DNA of 25,333 nucleotides, from the NCBI GenBank assembly GCA_027731885.1, contig JAQCAO010000006.1:1-25333 (forward strand). Reading direction: 5' to 3'. The translations under genes were made by a program, and so were the position numbers. Shown here piece by piece: positions 6,617 through 14,522 of this stretch. How positions within the stretch are numbered: position 1 is the stretch's first letter; every line of letters begins with the position of its first letter. The notes below the pieces were generated by a model, which made no database searches, was not told where the DNA came from, and saw only the letters and a program-made list of their open reading frames with translations. Source of the stretch: Actinomycetota bacterium (GTDB taxonomy: Bacteria > Actinomycetota > Actinomycetes > Nanopelagicales > Nanopelagicaceae).

Positions 6617-7522
6617 CTAAAGTTTAGTTAACTCGTGCTTGTAAGGAGGCTGAGCTCCGGCACGAGAACAAGTGATCGCGGCGGCTGCTGCTGCGCGATT
6701 AAGCACTTTCTTTAATCCTTCTCCTTGCAGAGATAAAATTCCATCTTGCAACATCGCCTCGATAACAATCGCGCCAACGGTGTCACCCGCGCCAACGGTG
6801 TCGACTAAATCAATCTTCACGCCCAGGGCTTCTTCAACTCCGCTTTCGGTATATCCAATTGAACCGTTTACACCGCGTGTAACAATAACTAAGGCCGCGC
6901 CATCAGCCACCCAGCGTTTAGCAATTTCTTCAAATGGTTGGTCGGGAAATAGCCAAGCAAGATCATCATCGCTAACTTTTATGATGCTAGAAATTGCGGC
7001 CCACTTTTCAACCGCTGCTTGATAACGATCGCGATCGCTCATTACTGATGGTCGAATATTTGGATCAAAGACAATTGGTGCAAATTCAGCAACCTGCAGC
7101 GCCCAGTCATAAAGCACTGATGCACCGGGTTCTACGATCGTTACGAGTGTGCCAATATGTAAAACATTTGGCTTGTGTACTGAAGGATCTGGCAACCAAC
7201 TTAAATCAAAGTCAAAAGTTGCAGTGCCATCAATTTTAAATTCGTAGCTCGCTTTGCGATCATCAGCCAAAGTCACAATTGCTAAACAGGTTGGTTTATC
7301 GCTGGTGAGTGCAAGATCTAACTTAACTTCATCGGCCAATAACTCAGCTCGCGCTTTGACTCCGTAGTCATCGGTTGAAATTCCATCAATGAATTGCACA
7401 TCGTGACCCAAACGCGCTAAAGCCTTTGCAGTATTTGCTGGTCCGCCACCGACAACGGCGCGACGTTCTGGGGTACCCGGCAAAAGATCGATTAACACTT
7501 CACCGCATACCCAGATGCTCAT
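6617..7522 (-). CDS. PfkB-family sugar kinase, fructokinase-like
   Basis: The 301-aa enzyme carries the two PfkB signatures: GGGPANTAKALARLG (residues 25-39) and DTVGAGDTVGA (251-261) with catalytic base Asp257 and the anion hole GAGD. The segment FDPNIRPS (162-169) is typical of fructokinase and related ribokinase-family enzymes. It phosphorylates a sugar with ATP; fructose is the best guess. The ATG at 7522 was chosen because MSIWVCGEVLIDLLPG begins the fold and a GGGAGAAGAG stretch precedes it; the frame continues upstream to 7588 with non-homologous residues. Co-transcription with the aldose epimerase is likely (13-base gap). Confidence 0.9.
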   Translation of the reverse strand: MSIWVCGEVLIDLLPGTPERRAVVGGGPANTAKALARLGHDVQFIDGISTDDYGVKARAELLADEVKLDLALTSDKPTCLAIVTLADDRKASYEFKIDGTATFDFDLSWLPDPSVHKPNVLHIGTLVTIVEPGASVLYDWALQVAEFAPIVFDPNIRPSVMSDRDRYQAAVEKWAAISSIIKVSDDDLAWLFPDQPFEEIAKRWVADGAALVIVTRGVNGSIGYTESGVEEALGVKIDLVDTVGAGDTVGAIVIEAMLQDGILSLQGEGLKKVLNRAAAAAAITCSRAGAQPPYKHELTKL

Positions 7523-7672
7523 ATCTCTTCTCCCTGCCAGCCACGGCCAGCGTGAGGAAATTCCCCACACAATTCGACCACTGGCCAAGGTTAGGGGCTG
7601 ACCCCGAAATTTAACGAATTCTTAACTTACGCCCTCTGGGAATCTCAAATAGGCGAGAGTACCTTTTTCTTT

Positions 7673-9409
7673 ATGAAAAAAGTCCTTGCTTTCGCCCTAG
7701 CCTTTTCAATTTCAATAATCGGATCACCAGTCGCAGATGCCGCCAATCCTAAATCTGGTGCTGCTTGCCCGAAAGTGAATCAAAAGGTTGTTTATTTGAA
7801 GAAGACTTTTACTTGCGTTAAAAAGAGAAGCAAACTTGTTTGGAATTCAGGAGTGGCAATTGCAAAGCGAGCTGCATCTAAATCCGCAACTGAAGGCGTC
7901 ATTTGCACAGAAGGTATCGCACCAGCAAAGAGTGCGAGTGGAACAACTTTGTACTGCACAAAAGGTGCAGATGGCAAAAGTTCTTGGCGACCACAGAGTC
8001 AGCAAAGTGGCGGTAGCGGATCAGGTGGTGGTAGCGGATCAGGCGGAGGAGGAAATACTCAGAACACCGGATTTAAATTAGGACCGCTTGGTTCTTCTTG
8101 TAGTAATAATGGAGAGTTGGGTTGGAACGGAAACATCACTGCAATTTGCAAGGGTGGAAAAGTCAGTTACGTTTTAGCAACTGACGTTCCAAAGACTCCG
8201 ACAGGCGGTTACACATCTAGACCTGATTGGTATCCAACGCTTTCTCAAATTCTTGATGGGCCAAGTGCTAAGGAGCCAACTTGCGCTCCATCTTCAGTTA
8301 AATTTACATCTCCTGTTCTTCCTTTAGATCAATTAGTGCCTGCCATTCCATATGGATTAATGGTGGGTGGACACGTAACGCCAATTGATCACGCTTACTT
8401 AGGTATAAAAGCGCTATCGAAATCTGCATCGCAGTTGACCGCCTCAGATTATGTTCCCGTAACAGCGCCGGCCGATGGTGTGATTACTGAACTTTCCAAT
8501 TTAGGGTCGCCAAATTCTCATCGAGTCGTGATAAATCACGGATGTAATCTCTATTCCGTTTACATGGTTATGAATAAGGTAACCGGTGTATTGGCCTCAC
8601 TTGCTTCAAAAGTAAGTAATTCAGGCTATTTAATGACCAATGTGAAGGTTAAGGCTGGCGAAGAATTCGGCCGCCAAGGAGAAACCATGCTCGACTTCAA
8701 CGTCTTCGACGGAACTCAATGGTTATCCGGATTCCAAAATATTCAGTCATATTTAACTTTAGATACTTGGAAGCCATACACCGCAGATTACTTACCATTT
8801 TTCTCAAGCGAGATAAGAACTGCAATGGAAGCACAACTGCAGAAAACGAGTTCTCCTCGTGTTGGAAAGATTGATTACGACATCGCTGGCACCGCATCCG
8901 GAAACTGGTTCCTTGCAGGAACTAATGGTTACGCCGGAAGGTTGAATTCCGATTATGAAAACGCAACAACACTGATTGGTGGCGGTTCTGTTCCAGGTAA
9001 GAACGATTATTCCTGGAGTCATCTTGCAATCGCCCCTCACCAAGTCGATACAAAGGCTTGGGTCTTTTCATCTGGTTGGTGGCTAGATCCAAAGGGTGAT
9101 GCAGATCAAGCAGCGTTAGTCGTGGCACCTGGACAAGTGACTCCAGATAAACTCACCGCTTCCAGTGGCATGGTTGTTTACCAACTTGCACAACTTTCTT
9201 ACACACCACCGGCTGGTGTAGTTCCTAACCCACCAGGAAGTATGGCTCCTTGGCCTGTTGGCTACACCGTAGTTACTGGAAGGGAACGAGGAGTTGTTGC
9301 ACTTCAAGTAAACACAGATGGATCTTTATCTCTCGAACTCAATACTTCGATTACATCGATCTCTGGGTTTACCGCGTTTACTACAGCTAAGCGCAGTTAC
9401 AACCGTTAA
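7673..9409 (+). CDS. Secreted protein with three Cys-pair modules and a degenerate LytM-like domain
   Basis: The 578-aa protein begins with a signal peptide (MKK, hydrophobic to about residue 20, cleavage likely after ADA at 23). Three small modules of similar shape follow, each with two cysteines 16-17 residues apart: Cys32/Cys48, Cys78/Cys95 and Cys143/Cys159, the first two closed by a Trp (W57, W105). A Gly/Ser linker (about 113-128) separates the second from the third. Residues 228-345 resemble LytM/M23 peptidase topology: GGHVTPIDHAY, then VPVTAPADGVITEL, then VKAGEEFGRQG. The catalytic H-x-H motif is missing: the equivalent spot reads MLDFNVFD. It is probably a non-catalytic cell-wall-binding or adhesive protein. 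The C-terminal 220 residues are not recognised. An upstream ribosome site is not evident, so it may be leaderless. Confidence 0.78.
   Translation: MKKVLAFALAFSISIIGSPVADAANPKSGAACPKVNQKVVYLKKTFTCVKKRSKLVWNSGVAIAKRAASKSATEGVICTEGIAPAKSASGTTLYCTKGADGKSSWRPQSQQSGGSGSGGGSGSGGGGNTQNTGFKLGPLGSSCSNNGELGWNGNITAICKGGKVSYVLATDVPKTPTGGYTSRPDWYPTLSQILDGPSAKEPTCAPSSVKFTSPVLPLDQLVPAIPYGLMVGGHVTPIDHAYLGIKALSKSASQLTASDYVPVTAPADGVITELSNLGSPNSHRVVINHGCNLYSVYMVMNKVTGVLASLASKVSNSGYLMTNVKVKAGEEFGRQGETMLDFNVFDGTQWLSGFQNIQSYLTLDTWKPYTADYLPFFSSEIRTAMEAQLQKTSSPRVGKIDYDIAGTASGNWFLAGTNGYAGRLNSDYENATTLIGGGSVPGKNDYSWSHLAIAPHQVDTKAWVFSSGWWLDPKGDADQAALVVAPGQVTPDKLTASSGMVVYQLAQLSYTPPAGVVPNPPGSMAPWPVGYTVVTGRERGVVALQVNTDGSLSLELNTSITSISGFTAFTTAKRSYNR
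8012..8047 (+). repeat. 18-base tandem repeat encoding a Gly/Ser linker
   Basis: GGTAGCGGATCAGGTGGT occurs twice in tandem, the second copy ending with a T-to-C substitution or similar at its 3' end. It encodes G-S-G-S-G-G units joining the second and third Cys-pair modules of the secreted protein. Copy number could vary between strains. Confidence 0.7.
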
Positions 9410-9425
9410 TCCCTACACTCAGCAC

Positions 9426-10346
9426 ATGATCCAAATTGCTGGGACCACCCTTGATGTCTACCCACTCTGTCTCGGTGGAAACGTATTCGGCTGGAGCGCT
9501 AATGAGAGCCAATCGCACGCTGTTCTAGACGCATTTGATTCATTAGGCGGCAATTTCATCGACACCGCCGATGTTTACTCAGAATGGGTCGATGGCAATA
9601 AAGGTGGAGAGTCCGAAACAATTATTGGCAATTGGATGAAATCACGCGGCAAACGCCACCAATTTGTTATCGCGACAAAAGTTTCACAGCTTTCTACTCG
9701 TGCGGGTTTGCGCCCTGAAAATATCATTGCCGCATGTAATGATTCTTTACAGAGATTGCAGACCGACCACATTGATCTTTATTACTCACACCACGACGAT
9801 CAAGATGTGCCGATTGCAGAGACTTTGGGCGCTTATCAAACGCTAATCAAAGAAGGAAAGATTCGCTACATCGGTGCTTCGAAATATTCTGCTGCACGCC
9901 TGCAAGAGGCTTTGGATATTGCCGCAAAAGAGAACTTACCTAAGTACATCTGTTTACAAGATCAATACAACTTGGTGGAGAAAAATCCATTTGAATCAGA
10001 GCAACAAGCAATTCTAAAGGCGAATGCGATTTCGGCGCTGCCTTTCTTCGGCTTGGCACGAGGATTCTTAACCGGAAAATATCGCCCCGGCGTCACGGTC
10101 GAATCAATTCGCGCCGCGGGTGTTGCCAATTATCAAAATGATAAAGGCTACGCGTTAATCGCTGAGTTAGAGAAAATCGCCAAAGTTCATAACTCTTCAA
10201 TATCTGCCGTTGCCCTTGCCTGGTTGCGATCTAACCCACAAGTCAGCACGCCGATTGCTTCTGCGCGCACAGTAGAACAGTTGCACGAAATCATGCAGGT
10301 AGTTGAGTTAACTAGCGAAGAAGTGGCCCAGTTAAGCGCTCTTTAA
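9426..10346 (+). CDS. Aldo/keto reductase
   Basis: The 306-aa protein is a TIM-barrel aldo/keto reductase with the catalytic tetrad visible: Asp46 and Tyr51 (FIDTADVYSEW), Lys85 (VIATKVS) and His122 (YYSHHDD). C-terminal ISAVALAWLRSNPQVSTPIA and SARTVEQL give the NADP(H)-binding region. It resembles the AKR branch of YajO/Tas-like or AKR11-13-type oxidoreductases, which reduce a range of aldehydes; the substrate is not predictable. The start at 9426 begins MIQIAGTTLDVYPLCLG, and 17 bases separate it from the stop of the secreted-protein gene. The 3' end overlaps the convergent antitoxin-like gene by 15 bases. Confidence 0.92.
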   Translation: MIQIAGTTLDVYPLCLGGNVFGWSANESQSHAVLDAFDSLGGNFIDTADVYSEWVDGNKGGESETIIGNWMKSRGKRHQFVIATKVSQLSTRAGLRPENIIAACNDSLQRLQTDHIDLYYSHHDDQDVPIAETLGAYQTLIKEGKIRYIGASKYSAARLQEALDIAAKENLPKYICLQDQYNLVEKNPFESEQQAILKANAISALPFFGLARGFLTGKYRPGVTVESIRAAGVANYQNDKGYALIAELEKIAKVHNSSISAVALAWLRSNPQVSTPIASARTVEQLHEIMQVVELTSEEVAQLSAL

Positions 10347-10634
10347 ATACTTTTCTAACGCTTCGCGCACAATAGCCGACTTCGTTTCTCCGCGACGCTT
10401 CGCCTCTTTATCCAGTGCCTTCTTTAGCTTCACTGGTACGCGAACCTTTAATTGAGGAGATTCGACATTCTTAGCCGTAAGTGAAGGCCTACCGAGGACT
10501 TTCTCAATCGCCTCATGGGCCAATCTTTCGGCGCGAGCGTTAGTAATTCGCTTGCCGTTCTTTCCCAACACCACCGTTTTTGAAAGGTCAACATCTGGGC
10601 CGAAGGTGTACTTTATTTTTACTTTGGATGCCAT
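10332..10634 (-). CDS. Ribbon-helix-helix antitoxin-like protein
   Basis: The 100-aa basic protein ends in a ribbon-helix-helix (CopG-like) module at about residues 60-98: LKVRVPVKLKKALDKEAK and ETKSAIVREALEKYL. The N-terminal half (GKNGKRITNARAERLAHEA) is a second small domain of the kind seen in antitoxins. It most likely binds DNA and neutralises the partner encoded just upstream. Its ATG lies inside the final codons of that partner's restored frame, an overlap typical of toxin-antitoxin operons. The 3' end overlaps the convergent aldo/keto reductase gene by 15 bases. The gene itself is intact although its partner is frameshifted. Confidence 0.75.
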   Translation of the reverse strand: MASKVKIKYTFGPDVDLSKTVVLGKNGKRITNARAERLAHEAIEKVLGRPSLTAKNVESPQLKVRVPVKLKKALDKEAKRRGETKSAIVREALEKYLKSA

Positions 10635-10875
10635 ATCTTCTTCCTTTTTCTAAAATTAGTTGGCATTACGTGAGTAACTAAAAGACGATTTTTTAAACAA
10701 TTGCCGACACCTCAAGTTCTAAGCCACGATCATCTTCCCCGACCCAAATCTTTTGATCCTCACCATCTTCGCCTTCACCGATGATTATTTGTGGTGAGTA
10801 ATGCTCAATGACAAATAAGGCTCGTGCTTTACCAATTCGATGTTTACGCGCCGATTGGGTAAATTTTATTTCCAT
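10619..10875 (-). pseudogene. Frameshifted small toxin-like protein paired with a ribbon-helix-helix antitoxin
   Basis: From ATG at 10875 the frame runs 60 codons (MEIKFTQSARKHRIGKARAL..., WVGEDDRGLELEVSAIV) and stops with TAA at 10693. In the -1 frame, directly after the stop region, translation continues as KNRLLVTHVMPTNF, then RKRKKIWHPK, stopping at 10619. That C-terminus fits how I recall related proteins ending (LLVIHVMPT), and the -1 frame lines up with the next gene: the restored frame (85 aa) overlaps the antitoxin ATG by 16 bases. One missing base at the GTTTA run explains everything. So this is a recently broken gene or a sequencing error in a homopolymer. The family name is not known to me; the toxin role rests on the partner and the overlap. 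Confidence 0.68.
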
Positions 10876-10910
10876 CTGCAGAACTTAAGCGCGCCAACTC
10901 ACATATTTAA

Positions 10911-10925
10911 TTGTGTACCCCACAA
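10911..10925. promoter_or_regulatory. Inverted repeat upstream of the toxin-antitoxin-like pair
   Basis: TTGTG-taccc-CACAA is a perfect 5-base inverted repeat 36-50 bases upstream of the toxin-like ATG. Ribbon-helix-helix antitoxins usually repress their own promoter through such short palindromes, so it is a candidate operator. It is short enough to occur by chance. Confidence 0.25.
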
Positions 10926-10997
10926 ATATAGCGCATTCTGTGGATAATTAATATCGCCGCCACTGATTTCGAACTAGGTGCACCAAAGGCAACAGGT

Positions 10998-11003
10998 TAG
11001 ACT
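10998..11003 (+). promoter_or_regulatory. Likely -10 element (TAGACT) of a leaderless transcript
   Basis: TAGACT lies exactly seven bases before the ATG at 11011, with no ribosome-binding site in between. In actinobacteria a TAnnnT box at this distance is the hallmark of leaderless mRNAs whose first base is the A of ATG. No clear -35 is seen. Confidence 0.5.
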
Positions 11004-11010
11004 TGCCGCT

Positions 11011-11964
11011 ATGCGCGTTTTCATCACCGGTGGCGCCGGTTTTATCGGCTCTCACTTGTGCGATGCCCTGCTTGCGCAAGGTGATCAGGTCACGATCCTC
11101 GACAATATGTCCACGGGTTCAGCGGCCAATATCGCCCACATCAAAGACAAAATAGAAATCCACCAAGGCGATATCCGCGACGCCGCACTGGTTGAAAAGT
11201 TAATGGCACCTGCCGACCTGGTTCTGCATATGGCGGCAGCCCTTGGCGTAAACACAATCTTGGAAAACCCAATCGAATCAGTTTCCATTAACTTCACTGG
11301 CTCAGAAGTTGTTCTAAACGCCGCCACAAAGCTAAATAAAAGAATTGTTATCGCGAGCACTTCAGAGGTTTATGGCAAGAACCCAAAGCAACCACTTTCT
11401 GAAACCGATGATCGCGTGGTGGGTGCACCTCAAAAAATCCGCTGGACTTATTCAGATGCGAAAGCTCTTGAAGAAGCGATCGCCCACGCACTCTTTCTTA
11501 CCAAACAACTCAAAGTAACCACCGTGCGATTATTTAACACCGTTGGTCCACGTCAAACCGGACGTTACGGAATGGTCTTACCGCGCTTTGTCAAAGCAGC
11601 GCTTGCCAACGAACCAATTTCAATTTATGGCGATGGTACACAATCGCGCGTTTTCTGCCACGTGCAAGATGCAGTCAAAGCAATTTTGACCTTAGCCAGC
11701 ACAGATTCTGCAATCGGTGAGGTCTACAACATCGGTGGCGTTGGTGAAACCACTATCAAGCAACTTGCTGAAAAGATTATCGAAAGTACCAAATCAACTT
11801 CAATGATCACCTACACCCCTTACGACCGGGCTTACAGCGCTGGATATGAAGATGTGCAGCGCCGCGTTCCGGATATCACCAAGATAAAGAACGCCATCGG
11901 TTGGTCACCTGAAAATAGTCTAGGTTCAATCATTTACGATGTTTCTTCCGAAATGAAGAAGTAA
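11011..11964 (+). CDS. NAD-dependent nucleotide-sugar epimerase/decarboxylase (extended SDR)
   Basis: The 317-aa protein has the Rossmann signature MRVFITGGAGFIGSH (GxxGxxG), ASTSEVYG with the catalytic Ser near 118, and the catalytic YSDAK pair (Tyr147, Lys151). Late motifs RLFNTVGPRQTGRYGM and DGTQSRVFCHVQDA are typical of UDP-glucose 4-epimerase and UDP-glucuronate decarboxylase relatives. The terminal RRVPDITKIKNAIGW is close to that of the decarboxylase type (UXS/ArnA), and the UDP-sugar dehydrogenase gene further on could supply UDP-glucuronate, so UDP-xylose formation is one possibility. The start is the ATG at 11011, where the fold begins. The membrane glycosyltransferase gene follows after 25 bases. 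Confidence 0.88.
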   Translation: MRVFITGGAGFIGSHLCDALLAQGDQVTILDNMSTGSAANIAHIKDKIEIHQGDIRDAALVEKLMAPADLVLHMAAALGVNTILENPIESVSINFTGSEVVLNAATKLNKRIVIASTSEVYGKNPKQPLSETDDRVVGAPQKIRWTYSDAKALEEAIAHALFLTKQLKVTTVRLFNTVGPRQTGRYGMVLPRFVKAALANEPISIYGDGTQSRVFCHVQDAVKAILTLASTDSAIGEVYNIGGVGETTIKQLAEKIIESTKSTSMITYTPYDRAYSAGYEDVQRRVPDITKIKNAIGWSPENSLGSIIYDVSSEMKK

Positions 11965-11989
11965 GAAAGTCACTTTAAGGGGTAGAAAA

Positions 11990-13330
11990 ATGGCCAAGCA
12001 GATAAAGAATAAGAAGCCAATTGTACAGACAAACAAGGCTGATGTAAAAATTCTCCGATACTTAATCGCATTTCCAGTTTTAGCTTTCGTAATCAAAATG
12101 ATTGTGATGTTAAATGTTCAAGCGGGCGGTTGGTTAGGTGCCGATGGTGAGAATTACTTAACAGGTGTTGATGGATTTCTAAATCAGGGGTTCTTTTCAA
12201 GTGAAGAGAAATTAACTTACTGGCCCGCTGGCTATCCCCTGCTTATTTGGCCATTCGCGGCAATTTCGATTACTAAATTCCTTTACATGCTTAGCATTAT
12301 TCAATCGCTCTTTTTTGCTTATTCGACTTACTTTCTGACAAAATCCATTAGCAAGACTCGGCTGTCATATCTAGCATTCACTGCATCGTTCGTTATTAGT
12401 TTTAACCCAACCCTCTCTCTGGGAAGCCTCACTGTGGCTTATGAAACACCAGTCGCATCTTGCTTAATGATGGCGCTGGGAATGACCATTACCGCTTTGA
12501 ATAGAGAATCTGAAACCAAAATTGGTATACAGATAATTGCCTACATAGGCCTTTGGTTCGGACTAGCAAGCTTCATGCAACCAAGATTCATTTTGGTTGC
12601 GGCAGTATTCATTTTCTTATGTGTCATTTATTCTGCTGGACGCAAATACCAAATCAAGTTGGCTTCAGTCGGTATTATCGCCTTGATGCTTTTGCCAGCT
12701 CTATTAATCTTTAGAAACTCCGAGGCTGTTGGAAAGGTAACAATTTCAACAAATCTTGGAACAACAATGAATCTTGGTGTTGGTGACGAGACACTGGGTG
12801 GCTATAACCGCACTGGGCCGGCGATCAAATGTGAACCATCAACTCCGGGAGAAGCGCTGACGGATAACCAAGCAGTTGCATGCGTGATTAAGTGGTACGC
12901 AACCAATCCAGTTAAAACTGCAAAGTTAGCGTTCCATAAATCTCTATATTTCTGGTCGCCATGGTCTGGTCCTGTTGCTGAAGGAACTAGCGGCAGAAAT
13001 CCTTGGTTGAAGATTTCACCAGTTCAAAACATGCAAAAAACGCCAGCAGCTGTTGACTTAATTCAAGGTTACTTCGGAAAGACGATTTCTTACCTATGGC
13101 TCCTGGGTCAACTAGCACTTCTTGTACTTGGATTCTTATTCTTATACAAAGGCGGTGGTTTAGGAAAGAGGGTTGCCTTACTTACTGCAACACCCGTTGT
13201 GTTGGCTTGGTTAGTAACTCTTGGAACAATCGGAGATCATAGATTTAGAATCCCAACAATGGGCCTAAGTCTTTTGCTGCAAGTGGCAGGATTTCTCACG
13301 ATCCGTCAGAAAGTTACTAAAGTCCTTTAG
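11990..13330 (+). CDS. Multipass GT-C-type membrane glycosyltransferase
   Basis: The 446-aa protein is hydrophobic with roughly ten predicted helices. After the first helix an outside loop has GADGENYLTGV (about 50-60), with an acidic pair (Asp52, Glu54), and YWPAGYPLL (77-85). This is the arrangement of lipid-phosphosugar-dependent GT-C enzymes of the PMT/ArnT/GT83 type, which move sugars to lipid or protein acceptors at the outer face of the membrane. A basic N-terminus (KQIKNKK) stays inside. The AGGGG ribosome site precedes the ATG by about six bases. The last 14 bases overlap the convergent UDP-sugar dehydrogenase gene, where the two stop codons lie in a near-symmetrical CTAAAG-TC-CTTTAG sequence. 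The acceptor is unknown. Confidence 0.75.
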   Translation: MAKQIKNKKPIVQTNKADVKILRYLIAFPVLAFVIKMIVMLNVQAGGWLGADGENYLTGVDGFLNQGFFSSEEKLTYWPAGYPLLIWPFAAISITKFLYMLSIIQSLFFAYSTYFLTKSISKTRLSYLAFTASFVISFNPTLSLGSLTVAYETPVASCLMMALGMTITALNRESETKIGIQIIAYIGLWFGLASFMQPRFILVAAVFIFLCVIYSAGRKYQIKLASVGIIALMLLPALLIFRNSEAVGKVTISTNLGTTMNLGVGDETLGGYNRTGPAIKCEPSTPGEALTDNQAVACVIKWYATNPVKTAKLAFHKSLYFWSPWSGPVAEGTSGRNPWLKISPVQNMQKTPAAVDLIQGYFGKTISYLWLLGQLALLVLGFLFLYKGGGLGKRVALLTATPVVLAWLVTLGTIGDHRFRIPTMGLSLLLQVAGFLTIRQKVTKVL

Positions 13331-14522
13331 CTCCGACAATTTTTCCGGTCGTATCAAACACGTACGGAGCTGAAGTTAAAACTGCCTGCTGATCCATTGA
13401 ACTATGTAGCGTTACAACAATTGCGATGTTAGAGCCACCTAGCGGACTTGAATCTTGTCCACGCCAAGATTTTACGATTGGATCGTGCCAAGAAACCGAT
13501 GCACCTTCGACTTCTAAGGCTTCAATCACGAGTTCTGCAGGAGTTTCGCGAACATCTGCCACATTTGGTTTATAAGAAACGCCAATGACTTGAACTTTCT
13601 TGCCCTTTAAAGATCCTTGATTTTCAGACTTCACGCGTTCGACTATGTATTTTGGCATTTCAAGATTGACTTCATTTGCGCGTTCAATAAATGTCGCAGG
13701 AACGCCTTTCGTAGCGGCGACGTGCGCAAGATATGAGGGATCAACCGGGATACAGTGTCCTCCCACCCCAGCACTCGGATTAAATTTCATAAACCCGTAT
13801 GGCTTGGTATTTGCCGCTTCCAACGTTTCATGCACAGAAATTCCCAATGCATGTGAAATCTCGGCAAATTCATTTACGAGTGCAATATTGACTTGGCGGA
13901 AAGTATTCTCAAATAACTTGGCTGCTTCAGCGACCTCCGGTGAAGAAACTTCTACCAGATTGTCACAAAAGGTTGAATAAAACTCTCTTGTTCTATCTGA
14001 TGCCTCTTGCGTCAAACCTGCAAAAAGTCTTGGTGTGTTCTTCTGATTCCAATCGGTACGCCCCGGATCTACACGTTCTGGAGATATCGCATATAAATGA
14101 TCTAACTTATTTGTTGAATACTTTTCCACAAGCGGTTTTATATATTCTCGAAGTGTTCCTGGAAAAGAAGTCGACTCATTAATAATCAACGCCTGCTTTA
14201 AAAGCGAACTGCCAATAGTTTTGCAAGCCGACTCAATATAGGTTAGATCGGGTTTACGATCCATTGTGAGCGGTGTGGGTACCGCAATAACCACAACATC
14301 CGCATCAGAAATTTCGGAAGGAATATTTGTTGCAAAATATCTACCCTTAGAAATGGCTTCAGCGATATCTTCTGAGGCAACACCTTCAATGTGAGAGATA
14401 CCTTTATTCAGGCGTTCGACATTTTCAAGACTGTTGTCAAAGCCGATTACTTGGTGGTGTTTAGATGCAAATGCCGAAATCGTGAGTCCGACATAGCCCT
14501 GCCCAATGATTGCTACTTTCAT
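13317..14522 (-). CDS. UDP-sugar dehydrogenase (UDP-glucose/GDP-mannose dehydrogenase family)
   Basis: The 401-aa enzyme has the NAD-binding start MKVAIIGQGYVGLT, the middle-domain KLFENTFRQVNIALVNE (Lys212 region), the active-site GVGGHCIPVDP with catalytic Cys257 and a C-terminal UDP-binding domain including GVSYKPNVADVRETPA. It oxidises a nucleotide sugar twice to the uronate. Length and SPERVDPG resemble the UDP-N-acetyl-sugar branch (WecC/WbpA) as well as UDP-glucose dehydrogenases, so the substrate is uncertain. The ATG overlaps the stop of the ligase-like gene (ATGA), indicating coupling. Confidence 0.92.
   Translation of the reverse strand: MKVAIIGQGYVGLTISAFASKHHQVIGFDNSLENVERLNKGISHIEGVASEDIAEAISKGRYFATNIPSEISDADVVVIAVPTPLTMDRKPDLTYIESACKTIGSSLLKQALIINESTSFPGTLREYIKPLVEKYSTNKLDHLYAISPERVDPGRTDWNQKNTPRLFAGLTQEASDRTREFYSTFCDNLVEVSSPEVAEAAKLFENTFRQVNIALVNEFAEISHALGISVHETLEAANTKPYGFMKFNPSAGVGGHCIPVDPSYLAHVAATKGVPATFIERANEVNLEMPKYIVERVKSENQGSLKGKKVQVIGVSYKPNVADVRETPAELVIEALEVEGASVSWHDPIVKSWRGQDSSPLGGSNIAIVVTLHSSMDQQAVLTSAPYVFDTTGKIVGAKGL

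Noticed and set aside
10693..10700. Programmed -1 frameshift as the reason for the split toxin
   Set aside because: The -1 frame is right, but the zero-frame codons ATT GTT TAA do not form an X-XXY-YYZ slippery site, and slippage in the A-run falls after the stop. A real mutation or sequencing error fits better.
13317..13330. CTAAAG-TC-CTTTAG as a terminator or operator
   Set aside because: It is a six-base coding palindrome formed by two convergent stop codons, with no room for a stem and U-tail.
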